From contig NZ_LRRR01000032.1 of NCBI RefSeq assembly GCF_001691415.1, forward strand, positions 1 to 48,585: 48,585 bases of DNA, given 5' to 3'. Source of the DNA: Pararhodobacter sp. CCB-MM2 (GTDB lineage: Bacteria; Pseudomonadota; Alphaproteobacteria; Rhodobacterales; Rhodobacteraceae). This document shows, one piece after another, positions 36,175 through 44,175 of this stretch. The translations under genes were made by a program, and so were the position numbers. Every line of letters begins with the position of its first letter. Within the stretch, counting starts at the first letter, position 1. The notes beneath the pieces were generated by a model. It did not search any database. It saw only the letters and a program-made list of their open reading frames with translations, and had not been told where the DNA came from.

Positions 36175-38400
36175 TCAGTTGAAGTCGTGAGCGGACAGCG
36201 GCAGCGAGCGGATGCGGCGCCCGGTCAAAGTCGCAAGCGCATTGGTGATCGCGGGCATGACACCTGGCAGGCCCGGTTCGCCCACGCCGCCCATCGGCGC
36301 GCCGCTTTCGAGGATGCGCACGTGAACCGCGGGCATCTCGTCCGGCGAGAGGATGGGGTAGGCGTCGAAGTTGCGAGCGGTGGGCTCGCCTTGCTCGTAG
36401 GTCAGGCCCTCGACAAGCGTCTGCGAAACTCCCAGCGCCACCGCCGATTGGACCTGCGCCACGACGGTCTGCGGGTTGACGATCTGCCCGGGATCGATCG
36501 CCACCCAGATCTCATGCACTTTGACCCGCCCGCGATCGACCGAGACCTCGGCAATGGTCGCGACTTCCGACCCGAAGGGCGAGGCCATCGCCACGCCGCG
36601 CGCCCGGGTCGTGCCGTCCGCGTGGTCATAGGCCGCGCCCCGCCATCCGCCCGAAAGCTCCGCCACGGCGTCCAGAAGCGCGAGATAGCGTGTCTGGCCA
36701 GCGAGCAGGGTCCGACGCAGGGACAGCGGGTCCTGGCCGGCCGCCAAGGCCATCTCGTCGAGGAAGGATTCGTAGAAGAAATCGTGCATGGAATGGCCGA
36801 CCGACCGCCAATAGCCGATTTCTGCCGGGTTCTGCACGGGCACATGCCCGAGGCGGCGGTTCGCGATGGCGTAGGGCTTGCCGCTCAGCCCCTCATGGGC
36901 AGACGGATCGGCCCCGGCGGGCGCCCCGTACCATCGGCCGGTCGGTCCCTCGCCGACCACTTCGATCGACAGGGCGACGGGTCCGTTGGCGTCCACCGCG
37001 CCCCGGAATCTGGCGAGGCCGAAGGGCCGTACGGTGTCGCGCAGAAATTCCTCCTCGCGCGTCCACATGACCTTCACGGGCCGTCCCACGGCTTTCGCCA
37101 GCGGCACGGCCTGCCGGAAGGGGTTGGCGTGCGCATAGAGGAAATGCCGCCCGAAGAAGCCGCCGAGCACCTGACTGTGGATGCGCACATTCTCGGGGGA
37201 AAGTCCGGCGATGGTGGCAGCGGCCCCGGCATATTGCTCGGGCGCCTGACAGGGGAGCCACAGGTCCAGCGTCCCGTCGTCGTTGAACCGCGCGAGCGTC
37301 GAGGGAGGCTCCAACTGGCCGTGCAGCAGGAAGGGTGCCTCGTAAACGGCCTCCAGCCGTGTCTCGGCCGCCGCGAATGCGTTGTCGACATCGCCTGCCG
37401 CTTCGATCTCAACGCCGGGCCCGTCTGCGGCGCGCAGCGTCTCGCGCCATCCGGAGGTGGAGAAATCCTCGGGCATCGGGTGTTCGGCTTGCCCGCCCGG
37501 CTCCCAATGGACCTGCGCCGCTTCGGCCGCAGCGCGGGCCTGCCAGAAACGATCGGCCACGACCGCGATGGCGCCGTCCAGCAGGTGGACCGAATGCACG
37601 CCCCGCATCGCCTCAATCTCGGCGCGGTTGTCGATCGAGGCCGGGGTCAATCCGAGACGCGGGGCATGCTGAACGGCGGCGATCAGCATGGCGTCGACGG
37701 CGACATCGATGGCATAGCTCTGCCGGCCTGTCGATTTCGCCCGGACGTCATAGCGGGGCAGGGGGCGCCTGATCCATCGGAAGGAGGCTTCATCCTTCAG
37801 GGGCAGGGTCTCGGGCACGGTCAGATCCATGGCGGCCGCTGCCAGTGCGCCATAGCTCAGCCGGCGGCCCGAGGCGGCATGCACGACCTCGCCCGGTTCG
37901 GTCCTCAGCTCGGCTGCATCCACCGCCCATTCCCGCGCCGCCGCCTGAACCAGCAACGATCTTGCTGCCGCGCCGAGCCGTCGCATGAACGGATAGCCCA
38001 CGCGTGTAGAGGCACTTCCTCCGGTCAAGCGCATGCCGCCCATGATGCCGTATGGCCCGCCGGCCGGCGCCGGCACGACGGTGAACAACGCCGGGTCAAG
38101 ATCCAGCTCCTCGCCGACAATCTGGGCCATGGCGGAATGGATGCCCTGTCCGCCCTCGATGAACGGGCTTTGCAGGGTCGCGGTGCCATCCGCGTGCAAT
38201 TCGAGGAACGCGGCCACGGCAGGCGCCGCAGAGGGTGCCGCCTGCGCCTTGCCCATGGTCGGCAGGGCGGTGGCGACGACCAGCGCAGCGGCGCTGCCTG
38301 CCAGAAAGGCTCGGCGCGAGACATTTAGCGGCCGGGGCGCCGCCGCCACGGCTTCGGCCAGCGAGTGATGGCGGTGCAGCGGGAAGGGATGGTCTGTCAT
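36175..38400 (-). CDS. iorB: molybdopterin-binding aldehyde oxidase/isoquinoline 1-oxidoreductase beta subunit-like
   Basis: A 741-residue catalytic subunit of the xanthine oxidase family, type IorB. A Tat signal (S-R-R-A-F-L-A-G-S) starts near residue 28, so the folded molybdenum enzyme is probably exported. Recognisable regions are F-I-E-G-G-Q-G-I-H-S, GGFFGRHFLYAHANPFRQAV, and near the end G-V-G-E-P-G-L-P-G-V-M-P-A-I, which holds the catalytic Glu of this family. It hydroxylates N-heterocycles or oxidises aldehydes with water as oxygen donor. It follows iorA by 3 bp. The exact substrate cannot be read from sequence. Name by family resemblance. Confidence 0.88.
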   Translation of the reverse strand: MTDHPFPLHRHHSLAEAVAAAPRPLNVSRRAFLAGSAAALVVATALPTMGKAQAAPSAAPAVAAFLELHADGTATLQSPFIEGGQGIHSAMAQIVGEELDLDPALFTVVPAPAGGPYGIMGGMRLTGGSASTRVGYPFMRRLGAAARSLLVQAAAREWAVDAAELRTEPGEVVHAASGRRLSYGALAAAAMDLTVPETLPLKDEASFRWIRRPLPRYDVRAKSTGRQSYAIDVAVDAMLIAAVQHAPRLGLTPASIDNRAEIEAMRGVHSVHLLDGAIAVVADRFWQARAAAEAAQVHWEPGGQAEHPMPEDFSTSGWRETLRAADGPGVEIEAAGDVDNAFAAAETRLEAVYEAPFLLHGQLEPPSTLARFNDDGTLDLWLPCQAPEQYAGAAATIAGLSPENVRIHSQVLGGFFGRHFLYAHANPFRQAVPLAKAVGRPVKVMWTREEEFLRDTVRPFGLARFRGAVDANGPVALSIEVVGEGPTGRWYGAPAGADPSAHEGLSGKPYAIANRRLGHVPVQNPAEIGYWRSVGHSMHDFFYESFLDEMALAAGQDPLSLRRTLLAGQTRYLALLDAVAELSGGWRGAAYDHADGTTRARGVAMASPFGSEVATIAEVSVDRGRVKVHEIWVAIDPGQIVNPQTVVAQVQSAVALGVSQTLVEGLTYEQGEPTARNFDAYPILSPDEMPAVHVRILESGAPMGGVGEPGLPGVMPAITNALATLTGRRIRSLPLSAHDFN

Positions 38401-38403
38401 CGC

Positions 38404-38850
38404 TCAGGCCTCGGCAGCCGCGCGGACGGCGGCGCGGATCGTGTTGTAGGTGCCGCAGCGGCACAGGTTGGTCATCGCGCCGTCAATGTCGGAATCGGTC
38501 GGGTTTGCGACCTCGTTCAGAAGCGAAACCGCGGCGAGCACCTGGCCGGATTGGCAATAGCCGCATTGCGGAACCTGATGGCTGACCCAGGCCTCGACGA
38601 CGCGGCGCCCGATCTCGGTGTCTTCGGCGGCTTCGATGGTGGTGATGTCGGCTCCCTGCAATCCATCGACCGGGGTCACGCAGGACCGGGTGGCAATGCC
38701 GTCGATCAAGACCGTGCAGGCACCGCAGACCCCGATGCCGCAGCCATATTTCGTGCCGGTCAGGCCCAGTTCCTCGCGGATGGCCCAGAGCAGCGGGGTT
38801 TCGGGATCGACATCGACCTCGCGGGTCGTTCCGTTGACGGTGAGTTGCAT
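38404..38850 (-). CDS. iorA: (2Fe-2S)-binding subunit, IorA-like
   Basis: A 148-residue iron-sulfur subunit. The plant-type ferredoxin cluster uses C37, C42, C45 and C57 (GCGIGVCGAC), and the second helical 2Fe-2S domain uses C96, C99, C130 and C132 (QCGYCQSGQ, LCRCGTY). All eight cysteines are present. It passes electrons from IorB to an external acceptor, probably a c-type cytochrome. The gene precedes iorB by 3 bp and lies 80 bp downstream of a paired-TCATGA site at 38931-38949. No FAD subunit is encoded nearby, as expected for this subfamily. Confidence 0.93.
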   Translation of the reverse strand: MQLTVNGTTREVDVDPETPLLWAIREELGLTGTKYGCGIGVCGACTVLIDGIATRSCVTPVDGLQGADITTIEAAEDTEIGRRVVEAWVSHQVPQCGYCQSGQVLAAVSLLNEVANPTDSDIDGAMTNLCRCGTYNTIRAAVRAAAEA

Positions 38851-38930
38851 GGGGGCTCCTTGCTGGCGACGGCTCTAGCGGAATCTGCGTCGCCGGGACG
38901 TGGCGACCATGGGCCGATCAATGCTAGGGG

Positions 38931-38949
38931 TCATGATCCACGTTCATGA
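38931..38949. promoter_or_regulatory. paired TCATGA site upstream of iorAB
   Basis: TCATGA at 38931-38936 and again at 38944-38949, 13 bp apart, about 80 bp before the iorA start. Same hexamer and spacing as the operator at 31278. Confidence 0.55.
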
Positions 38950-38995
38950 ATGCCGTGGGCCGCGTCGGCTTCGATCAAGATCCCCCTTAACCGCC

Positions 38996-39348
38996 TCAGG
39001 CCATCGCCGCAAACACGGCGGTAGCGGGTTTGTCTTGCAGCAGAGCCTCGATCGACCCGTCGAAACTGCCCAGCTTTACCAGCCCGCTCGTCCATGGGAT
39101 CGGCTTGTAGAAGATCGCCAGATTGCCCCAGGGGCGTAGAGCATCAGGTCGCCCGCCTTCGCCGCGAGTTTCGGTCGCGCGCCGGTGGTCTCCAGCTTTC
39201 GCGGCAGATCCGCGACCTTCTCCATCCCGTGGTAGTCGGTCAATGTCAGTGTCAGCGGCAGGAGCGGGGCGAAATCGCGGCCTGCCGGGCTGTCCTCCAG
39301 CGTCGCCGTCAGGACCTTCCCGGCCAGCGTCACGGTGATCCGTGTCAT
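38996..39348 (-). pseudogene. cyclophilin-like fold protein, frameshifted
   Basis: The gene would encode about 117 residues starting MTRITVTLAGKVLTATLEDS, with an AAAGGA site upstream of 39348. Family features follow: PLTLTLTDYHGMEKVADLPR, then A-G-D-L-M-L-Y-A-P. The frame then breaks at about 39128-39135, within the run GCCCCAGGGGC; one extra C would restore the expected W-G-N-L-A-I-F-Y-K-P, which continues in another frame with LVKLGSFDGSIEALLQD. It is either a one-base deletion or a sequencing error. These proteins commonly sit in clusters with cupins and carboxymuconolactone decarboxylase-like proteins. Function unknown. Confidence 0.75.
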
Positions 39349-39427
39349 CCCAAATCCTTTCCCATTCCATTGCCCCAGCATGTAGCCGAGTTTCCGCCCT
39401 CGATAATCGCCGGTTGATTGCTGGGGC

Positions 39428-39446
39428 TCATGAAGGGGCTTCATGA
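39428..39446. promoter_or_regulatory. paired TCATGA site upstream of the cyclophilin-like gene
   Basis: TCATGAA (39428-39434), GGGGC, TTCATGA (39440-39446): a perfect inverted repeat with TCATGA hexamers 13 bp apart, 80 bp before the start at 39348. Confidence 0.6.
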
Positions 39447-39524
39447 TCGCGGCCGTGCCGGGGCCAGAGATCCGCTCGGCACGCCGATCGCGCGGCAGGG
39501 GGCGTAGGGACAGGGCGCGGCGAT

Positions 39525-39543
39525 TGATGAGTGTCGCTCATGA
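39525..39543. promoter_or_regulatory. LysR-type operator candidate upstream of the carboxymuconolactone decarboxylase-like gene
   Basis: TGATGAG (39525-39531), TGTCG, CTCATGA (39537-39543), one mismatch in the arms, about 80 bp before the ATG at 39624. It has the same N5 spacing as the operator at 31278. Confidence 0.6.
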
Positions 39544-39623
39544 GGTCATGCGGAATCCCGGCATTGAGTTCGGGTCCGGGAGGCGCAATTTCTGACCGGA
39601 ACCCAAAACGCAGAGGAACTGCC

Positions 39624-40385
39624 ATGAAATCGCTTCTTGCCGCGACCACGCTGGCCCTCGCCACGTCTGACGCAGGCGCTCAGGACCTTGGTGCCACCCT
39701 GCCGGCCTCGATCGCGCAGGTCGCGCCAGCCCTTGCCGCCTATGGCCAGTCGGCCGTGATCGGCACCCTATGGGCCGATGCCACCCTGTCGCCCCGCGAC
39801 CGCGCCTTGGTCACCTTCGCAGCCCTGATGACGCGGCACGAGGCGGACACGATCGGCTCTCATGCCGAGCTGGCCCTCGACGCGGGCGTCACACCGGCGG
39901 AACTGTCCGAGACCATCACCCATCTCGCCTTCTACACCGGCTGGGGCAATGCGATCATGGCGACCGAGGCCTTGGCGCCGATCTATGCCTCGCGCGGAGT
40001 TGCCAGCACGGACCTGCCGGGTGCCGAGGTCGATCTGCTGCCTCTGAACGCCGACGCCGAGGCCGCGCGCGAGGCGAATGTGCAGGGCAATTTCGGCACG
40101 GTCAGCCCCGGTGTCGTCGATGCCACCCGCGAGGTGCTGTTCCATGACCTCTGGCTTCGCCCGGACCTCGCGCCGCGCGACCGCAGCCTCGTGACGGTCG
40201 CGGCCCTGATCGCCGCCGGACAGCCCGAGCAGATGACCTTCCACCTGCACCGCGCCATGGACAACGGCCTGACCAAGGATGAGGCGGGCGGCGTCCTGCA
40301 GCATCTTGCCTTTTATGCAGGCTGGCCCCGCGTCTTCTCGGCCCTGCCGGTCGCGCGGAGCGTGTTCGAGGCCCGCGGGCTCTGA
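39624..40385 (+). CDS. exported carboxymuconolactone decarboxylase-like protein (tandem domains)
   Basis: A 253-residue protein with a signal peptide (MKSLLAATTLALATSDAGAQ) and two AhpD/CMD-type domains. The first has LSPRDRALVTFAALMTRHEA and H-L-A-F-Y-T-G-W; the second repeats this as APRDRSLVTVAALIAAGQPE and H-L-A-F-Y-A-G-W. The C-x-x-C of AhpD peroxidases is absent, so alkyl hydroperoxide reduction is unlikely. AGAGGA precedes the ATG. It is the first of three genes read together (with the reductase and cupin), a grouping I recall in LysR-linked redox clusters. Function unproven. Confidence 0.86.
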   Translation: MKSLLAATTLALATSDAGAQDLGATLPASIAQVAPALAAYGQSAVIGTLWADATLSPRDRALVTFAALMTRHEADTIGSHAELALDAGVTPAELSETITHLAFYTGWGNAIMATEALAPIYASRGVASTDLPGAEVDLLPLNADAEAAREANVQGNFGTVSPGVVDATREVLFHDLWLRPDLAPRDRSLVTVAALIAAGQPEQMTFHLHRAMDNGLTKDEAGGVLQHLAFYAGWPRVFSALPVARSVFEARGL

Positions 40386-40403
40386 CCCGCTGAGGAGCAC
40401 CCG

Positions 40404-41042
40404 ATGAAAATCGCCATTCTGGGATCCGGCTTGATGGGCGCGAAGCTTGGCCGGCTTTGGGCCGCCAGCGGCCACGAGGTCACCTTCGCTTACTCCCGCA
40501 GCCCTGCGAAGCTGCAACGGCTGGCCACGGAAACCGGCGGTCGGGCGGCCAGTGTGCAGGAGGCCGTCACCGGGGCCGATGCGGTGCTTCTGGCGGTCCA
40601 CTGGTCCCGCGTCGGCGATGTTCTGGAGCAGGCCGGCGATCTGGCCGGCCTCCTTGTCCTCAATTGCTGCGTGCCGCTGGATGACAGCGACAGCGAGATT
40701 GTCGTTGGCGGGACGACCTCTGGCGCCGAAGAGCTCGCCCGGCTGCGTCCTGAGGCGCGTTGGGTCGCCTGTTTCAACACTAGCCCGTCCGAGAGCTTCG
40801 CCTCTGTCTTCGTCGCGAAAGGGCAGGGCGAGCCCCCGCATCTGCTCATCTACGGCGACGACGCGGGCGCAAAACGGGACGCTGCCCCCTTGATCCGCGC
40901 CATCGGCTTCGAGCCGCTCGATGCGGGGGGGCTGAGGACCGGCCGCTTCGCCGAACCCTTCGCCATGGTCACTGCCGAGCTGGCCTATGCACAGCCCGGT
41001 GGCGCGGCACTGACCTATCGCTTTCACAAACGGCGCGCCTGA
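40404..41042 (+). CDS. NADPH-dependent F420 reductase-like NAD(P)-binding protein
   Basis: A 212-residue Rossmann-fold protein. The nucleotide motif is I-L-G-S-G-L-M-G (5-12), followed by the F-A-Y-S-R-S strand, which fits NADPH preference, and the L-L-A-V-H-W strand. It matches the small F420H2:NADP oxidoreductase-like family found in bacteria that lack F420. The end lacks a clear catalytic domain. It starts 18 bp after the CMD-like gene with GAGGAGC upstream. The true substrate is unknown. Confidence 0.83.
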   Translation: MKIAILGSGLMGAKLGRLWAASGHEVTFAYSRSPAKLQRLATETGGRAASVQEAVTGADAVLLAVHWSRVGDVLEQAGDLAGLLVLNCCVPLDDSDSEIVVGGTTSGAEELARLRPEARWVACFNTSPSESFASVFVAKGQGEPPHLLIYGDDAGAKRDAAPLIRAIGFEPLDAGGLRTGRFAEPFAMVTAELAYAQPGGAALTYRFHKRRA

Positions 41043-41070
41043 TCGCGCGCCCCCCTCAAGGAGCAACCCC

Positions 41071-41466
41071 ATGAAGATCATCCGTTCCGGCACCGCACCC
41101 TCAATGGCCGGCCCCGGCGACTGGTTCACCGGCACCGTCCGGATCGACCCGCTGTTTCAGGCCGAGGAGCCCGGTCGCAGCGCCGGCGCCCATGTCACCT
41201 TCCAGCCCGGCGCCCGCACCGCGTGGCACACGCACCCTGCCGGGCAGACGTTGATCGTCACCTTCGGGCGCGGCCGCGTCCAGCGCGAGGGCGGGCCGGT
41301 CGAGGAAATCCGTCAGGGCGACATCGTCTGGTTCCCGGCGGGCGAGAAGCATTGGCACGGGGCCTCGGCCGAAACCGCGATGAGCCATATCGCCATTCAG
41401 GAGGCCGTCGACGGTTCGGCCGTGACCTGGATGGAGCAGGTGAGCGACGACCAGTTCAACGGCTGA
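41071..41466 (+). CDS. cupin-domain protein
   Basis: A 131-residue single cupin barrel. Motif 1 is FQPGARTAWHTHPAGQTLIV with G-R-G-R-V-Q, giving two metal-binding His, and motif 2 is GDIVWFPAGEKHWHGASAET. It resembles the short (R)-mandelonitrile lyase/quercetinase-like cupins that are common in such clusters. It is 28 bp after the reductase gene and followed by a terminator at 41522-41547. Enzyme activity is unproven. Confidence 0.88.
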   Translation: MKIIRSGTAPSMAGPGDWFTGTVRIDPLFQAEEPGRSAGAHVTFQPGARTAWHTHPAGQTLIVTFGRGRVQREGGPVEEIRQGDIVWFPAGEKHWHGASAETAMSHIAIQEAVDGSAVTWMEQVSDDQFNG

Positions 41467-41521
41467 CCCTCAGGCCGACCTATCGGCATCGGCGGAGCTG
41501 ACTTGTCCGGTGAGTTTTCAG

Positions 41522-41549
41522 GCGGCCCGCGGGACCTCGCGGGCCGCTT
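41522..41549 (+). terminator. terminator of the CMD-reductase-cupin operon
   Basis: Perfect 10-bp stem GCGGCCCGCG (41522-41531) and CGCGGGCCGC (41538-41547) with a 6-nt loop, then TTCTATAT. It lies 56 bp past the cupin stop. Confidence 0.7.
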
Positions 41550-41579
41550 CTATATGCTGCTATCCAACAGGAAGACATC

Positions 41580-42887
41580 ATGGTCCCGTCCTCTGATCGC
41601 CAATCCTCATGGGGCCCGCCCGGTCCCGTTCCGCTGTTGGTTGTCGCGCTGGCGACCGCCTTGGCGCTGGTGGTCTTCACCGCCCCACTGACCACTCTGG
41701 ACGCGATGACACGCGATCTCGCGCTTGGTCCCGGAGCGCAGGCCTGGGTGATGAGCGCGATGCCCCTTGGGGCAGCGTCCGGGCTGTTGGCCGCGGGAGC
41801 TCTGGGGGACACCTCGGGGCGCCGGCGGATCTTCGTGATGGGGCTTGGCCTGACCGCGATCAGCTCGATCGCCGCGGGCCTCGCGCCCTCCGGCCCGGTG
41901 CTGGTGGTCCTGCGCATCGTGCAGGGATTGGGCAGTGCAGGGATCATGGCCTGCGGTCTGGGCCTCTTGGGGCAGGTCTATCGCGGCGCGGTGCTGGCGT
42001 CGCTGCTGATGGAGCTTGGCGGTTGGCGCGCCATTCACGCTGCCATCGCCGTTGCCGCCGCCCTGCTGGCGGTCTCGGCCCTGCGACGGTTGCCGGAAAG
42101 TCAGGCCTTGAGGCAGCGCGTTGACCTCGCCGGGTCAGTTCTGCTGATGTTCGGGATGGCGGCCCTGATGGCGGCTCTGATCGAGTTGCGGGTCGGAACG
42201 GCCACCTTGGTGACCGGTCTCATCGGCGCGTCCCTCGTCCTGCTGCTCGGGTTCATCGCGGTCGAGCGCCGCGCGAGTAACGCGATCCTCGACCTCGGGT
42301 TGTTCCGAAATCCGGGCTTCGTCGCGGCGACTCTGGCGGCCTTTGCCTCGGGCGCGGGCGTATTGGCGCTGATGTCGCTCGCGCCGACCCTGATGGTCCG
42401 GGGCTTTGACCTGCCGCCGCTTTCCGCCGCGATCCTCACGACCGCCTGGTCCGGCGTGACCATCTTTGCCGCCCTGTGGGGCGGTCGTCTGCTGCCGGCG
42501 GCCTTGAGTGCGCAGGCCCGTGTGGTCACCGCCCTCGCGGGCTGTGGTCTGGGACAAGCACTGCTCTACGCGGCCAATGGCGACAGCGGATGGGCCATCC
42601 TCTTGCCGGGGCTGCTCGTGTCGGGGTTGTTCAACGGTATTCTCAACGCGTCACTCGGCCATGCCGCACTGTTGCACGTGCCGGACACCCGCGCGGCGAT
42701 GGGTTCGGCCGCCAACAACACGGCGCGGTATCTGGGGTCTGCTCTGGGGATCTCGCTGATCTCGATCGCGATCACCGGCGGGGAGGGTCTGTTCCAAGGC
42801 TGGCATCTGGCGGTGATCGGCACGACGATCGTCAGCCTCGTCGGTGCCGGGGTGATGATCGTCATGCGCCGAGGCGTCCTGGCCTGA
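41580..42887 (+). CDS. MFS transporter (drug:H+ antiporter type), apparently lacking TM5
   Basis: A 435-residue efflux-type major facilitator, EmrB/QacA-like 14-helix group. Motif A-like GALGDTSGRRRIFVMGLGLT and R-I-V-Q-G-L-G-S-A-G are present. After G-L-L-G-Q-V-Y-R-G the sequence passes directly to A-V-L-A-S-L-L-M-E-L-G-G-W-R. In relatives about 25 residues, including TM5 with the antiporter motif C (G-x8-G-P-x-x-G-G), lie between these points. The open frame is preserved, so it looks like an in-frame deletion. GGAAGACATC precedes the ATG. Activity is doubtful. Confidence 0.82.
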   Translation: MVPSSDRQSSWGPPGPVPLLVVALATALALVVFTAPLTTLDAMTRDLALGPGAQAWVMSAMPLGAASGLLAAGALGDTSGRRRIFVMGLGLTAISSIAAGLAPSGPVLVVLRIVQGLGSAGIMACGLGLLGQVYRGAVLASLLMELGGWRAIHAAIAVAAALLAVSALRRLPESQALRQRVDLAGSVLLMFGMAALMAALIELRVGTATLVTGLIGASLVLLLGFIAVERRASNAILDLGLFRNPGFVAATLAAFASGAGVLALMSLAPTLMVRGFDLPPLSAAILTTAWSGVTIFAALWGGRLLPAALSAQARVVTALAGCGLGQALLYAANGDSGWAILLPGLLVSGLFNGILNASLGHAALLHVPDTRAAMGSAANNTARYLGSALGISLISIAITGGEGLFQGWHLAVIGTTIVSLVGAGVMIVMRRGVLA

Positions 42888-42903
42888 CCCACGGCATGAA
42901 AAA

Positions 42904-42929
42904 AGCGGCAGGCCGGTTGGCCTGCCGCT
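42904..42929. terminator. bidirectional terminator between MFS and aldo/keto reductase genes
   Basis: Perfect 11-bp stem AGCGGCAGGCC (42904-42914) and GGCCTGCCGCT (42919-42929) with a 4-nt loop. An A-run precedes it at 42898-42904, so on the minus strand it ends in U's and should stop transcription of the aldo/keto reductase gene. Confidence 0.8.
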
Positions 42930-42948
42930 GTGTCCGTCAAAACGCTTC

Positions 42949-43812
42949 TCAGAGCTTGCCGCCATAGACCGGGAACATGCTCGCGTCGCCGTAATCCTTG
43001 ATCGGCTCGATCGTCTTCAGCGCGTCCATGTCGTCCTCGGAGATGACGAAATCCAGCTCGGCATTCGACTTCATATGCGCCGGGGTCTTGGTCTTCGGCA
43101 GCGCCGCCAGACCCAGCTGCAGGACATAGCGGATCGAGATCTGCGCGACGCTGACGCCATACTTGGCCGCCATCTCTTGCAGGACCGGATTGTTCAGGAT
43201 CTGCCCGTGGCCGATGGGCGAATAGGCTTCGACCAGCATGCCGTTGGCATGCGTGTAGCGGATGAGGTCGAACGGCGTGTTCGAGACATGCGCGAGGATC
43301 TGGTTGATCATCGGCTTGACCTTGGCGTTCTGCAGCAGGTTGTCGAGGTCTTCCTTCTGGAAGTTCGACACGCCGATCGCGCGGATCTTGCCGGCCTCAT
43401 AGGCCTCTTCCAGTGCCTTCCACGCCGCGAGGTTGCCCTCATAGAAGCGGTCCTCGCCGGCGAATTCCATCCACGGCTGCGGCGAGTGGATGATCATCAG
43501 GTCGATGTACTCGACGCCCAGCGTGGCGAGCGAGCCCTCGATGGCCGCCTTTGCGGTGTCATAGTCCTTGGCTTCGGCGGCGAGTTTCGTCTGCAGGAAG
43601 ATCTGCTCGCGCGGGGCGCCGCTGGAGCGGATGCCTTCGCCGACGCCGCGTTCGTTCTGATAGGCCTGCGCGGTGTCGATATGGCGATAACCGATCTCGA
43701 TGGCGGTCCGGACCGCCTCGGCCACGGTGTCGTCTTCGATCATCCAGGTGCCGAGGCCCAGCTTGGGCATGGCGACGCCGTTCGGCAGGGTGAGGGTTTC
43801 GGTCACGATCAT
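42949..43812 (-). CDS. aldo/keto reductase (2,5-diketo-D-gluconate reductase-like)
   Basis: A 287-residue AKR5-like enzyme. Catalytic Asp and Tyr lie in HIDTAQAYQNE, Lys in LQTKLA, His in IIHSPQPW. The NADPH pocket has ALPKTKTPAHMKSNAELDF. It reduces aldehydes or ketones in the cytoplasm; the substrate is not known. The ATG at 43812 starts the conserved IVTETLTLPNGVAMPKLGLG; a longer frame to 43962 is not family-like. A TCATGA-type repeat lies about 170 bp upstream at 43984-44002, linking it to the LysR set. Confidence 0.9.
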   Translation of the reverse strand: MIVTETLTLPNGVAMPKLGLGTWMIEDDTVAEAVRTAIEIGYRHIDTAQAYQNERGVGEGIRSSGAPREQIFLQTKLAAEAKDYDTAKAAIEGSLATLGVEYIDLMIIHSPQPWMEFAGEDRFYEGNLAAWKALEEAYEAGKIRAIGVSNFQKEDLDNLLQNAKVKPMINQILAHVSNTPFDLIRYTHANGMLVEAYSPIGHGQILNNPVLQEMAAKYGVSVAQISIRYVLQLGLAALPKTKTPAHMKSNAELDFVISEDDMDALKTIEPIKDYGDASMFPVYGGKL

Positions 43813-43983
43813 AGTGTCACATCTCCATGCGGCATCGTTCGCGCCATAGCGCGTTGCGATAATTGTGATTGGCTTGGGACCCTTCTGGCCTGCGGAAGCA
43901 GACGCAACGACTGGGCCGCTCGTTGATGCAATGGATTTATTGGGGGCGGGGCTGCCTGACAATCCGGCGAGGCGTCAACGGGC

Positions 43984-44002
43984 CTATGAGACCTGTTCAT
44001 GA
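43984..44002. promoter_or_regulatory. degenerate TCATGA-type site upstream of the aldo/keto reductase
   Basis: CTATGAG (43984-43990), ACCTG, TTCATGA (43996-44002). The right half is exact, the left has two mismatches; spacing is 13 bp between hexamers as in the other sites. It is the weakest of the set. Confidence 0.4.
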
Positions 44003-44040
44003 AACACGGCGTCGAAGGCCATGTGAGAACGGTGCAGCAG

Positions 44041-44175
44041 GCTGTTATTGCACAGATCGAGAGAGAACTCGTCTCGTGATTTCAAACTGGTAGGCGGGTG
44101 ATATGAGCAGATCGACATCCGCGATCTACAAGACCACGAGTTTGCCGGCCTTCAAAGAAGCGCTCAAGCGCCGAG
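44041..44175 (+). mobile_element. left-end fragment of a third IS903-type element
   Basis: The segment resembles the first 140 bp of IS copy 2: a degenerate end GCTGTTATTGCACAG (44041-44055), about 60 bp later ATGAGCAGATCGACATCCGC, then GATCTACAAGACCACGAGT and AAGAAGCGCTCAAGCGCCG, which corresponds to I-Y-R-T-R and E-A-L-K-R-R of the transposase. Homology stops at about 44173, where a different IS begins. No right end is present. Confidence 0.65.
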
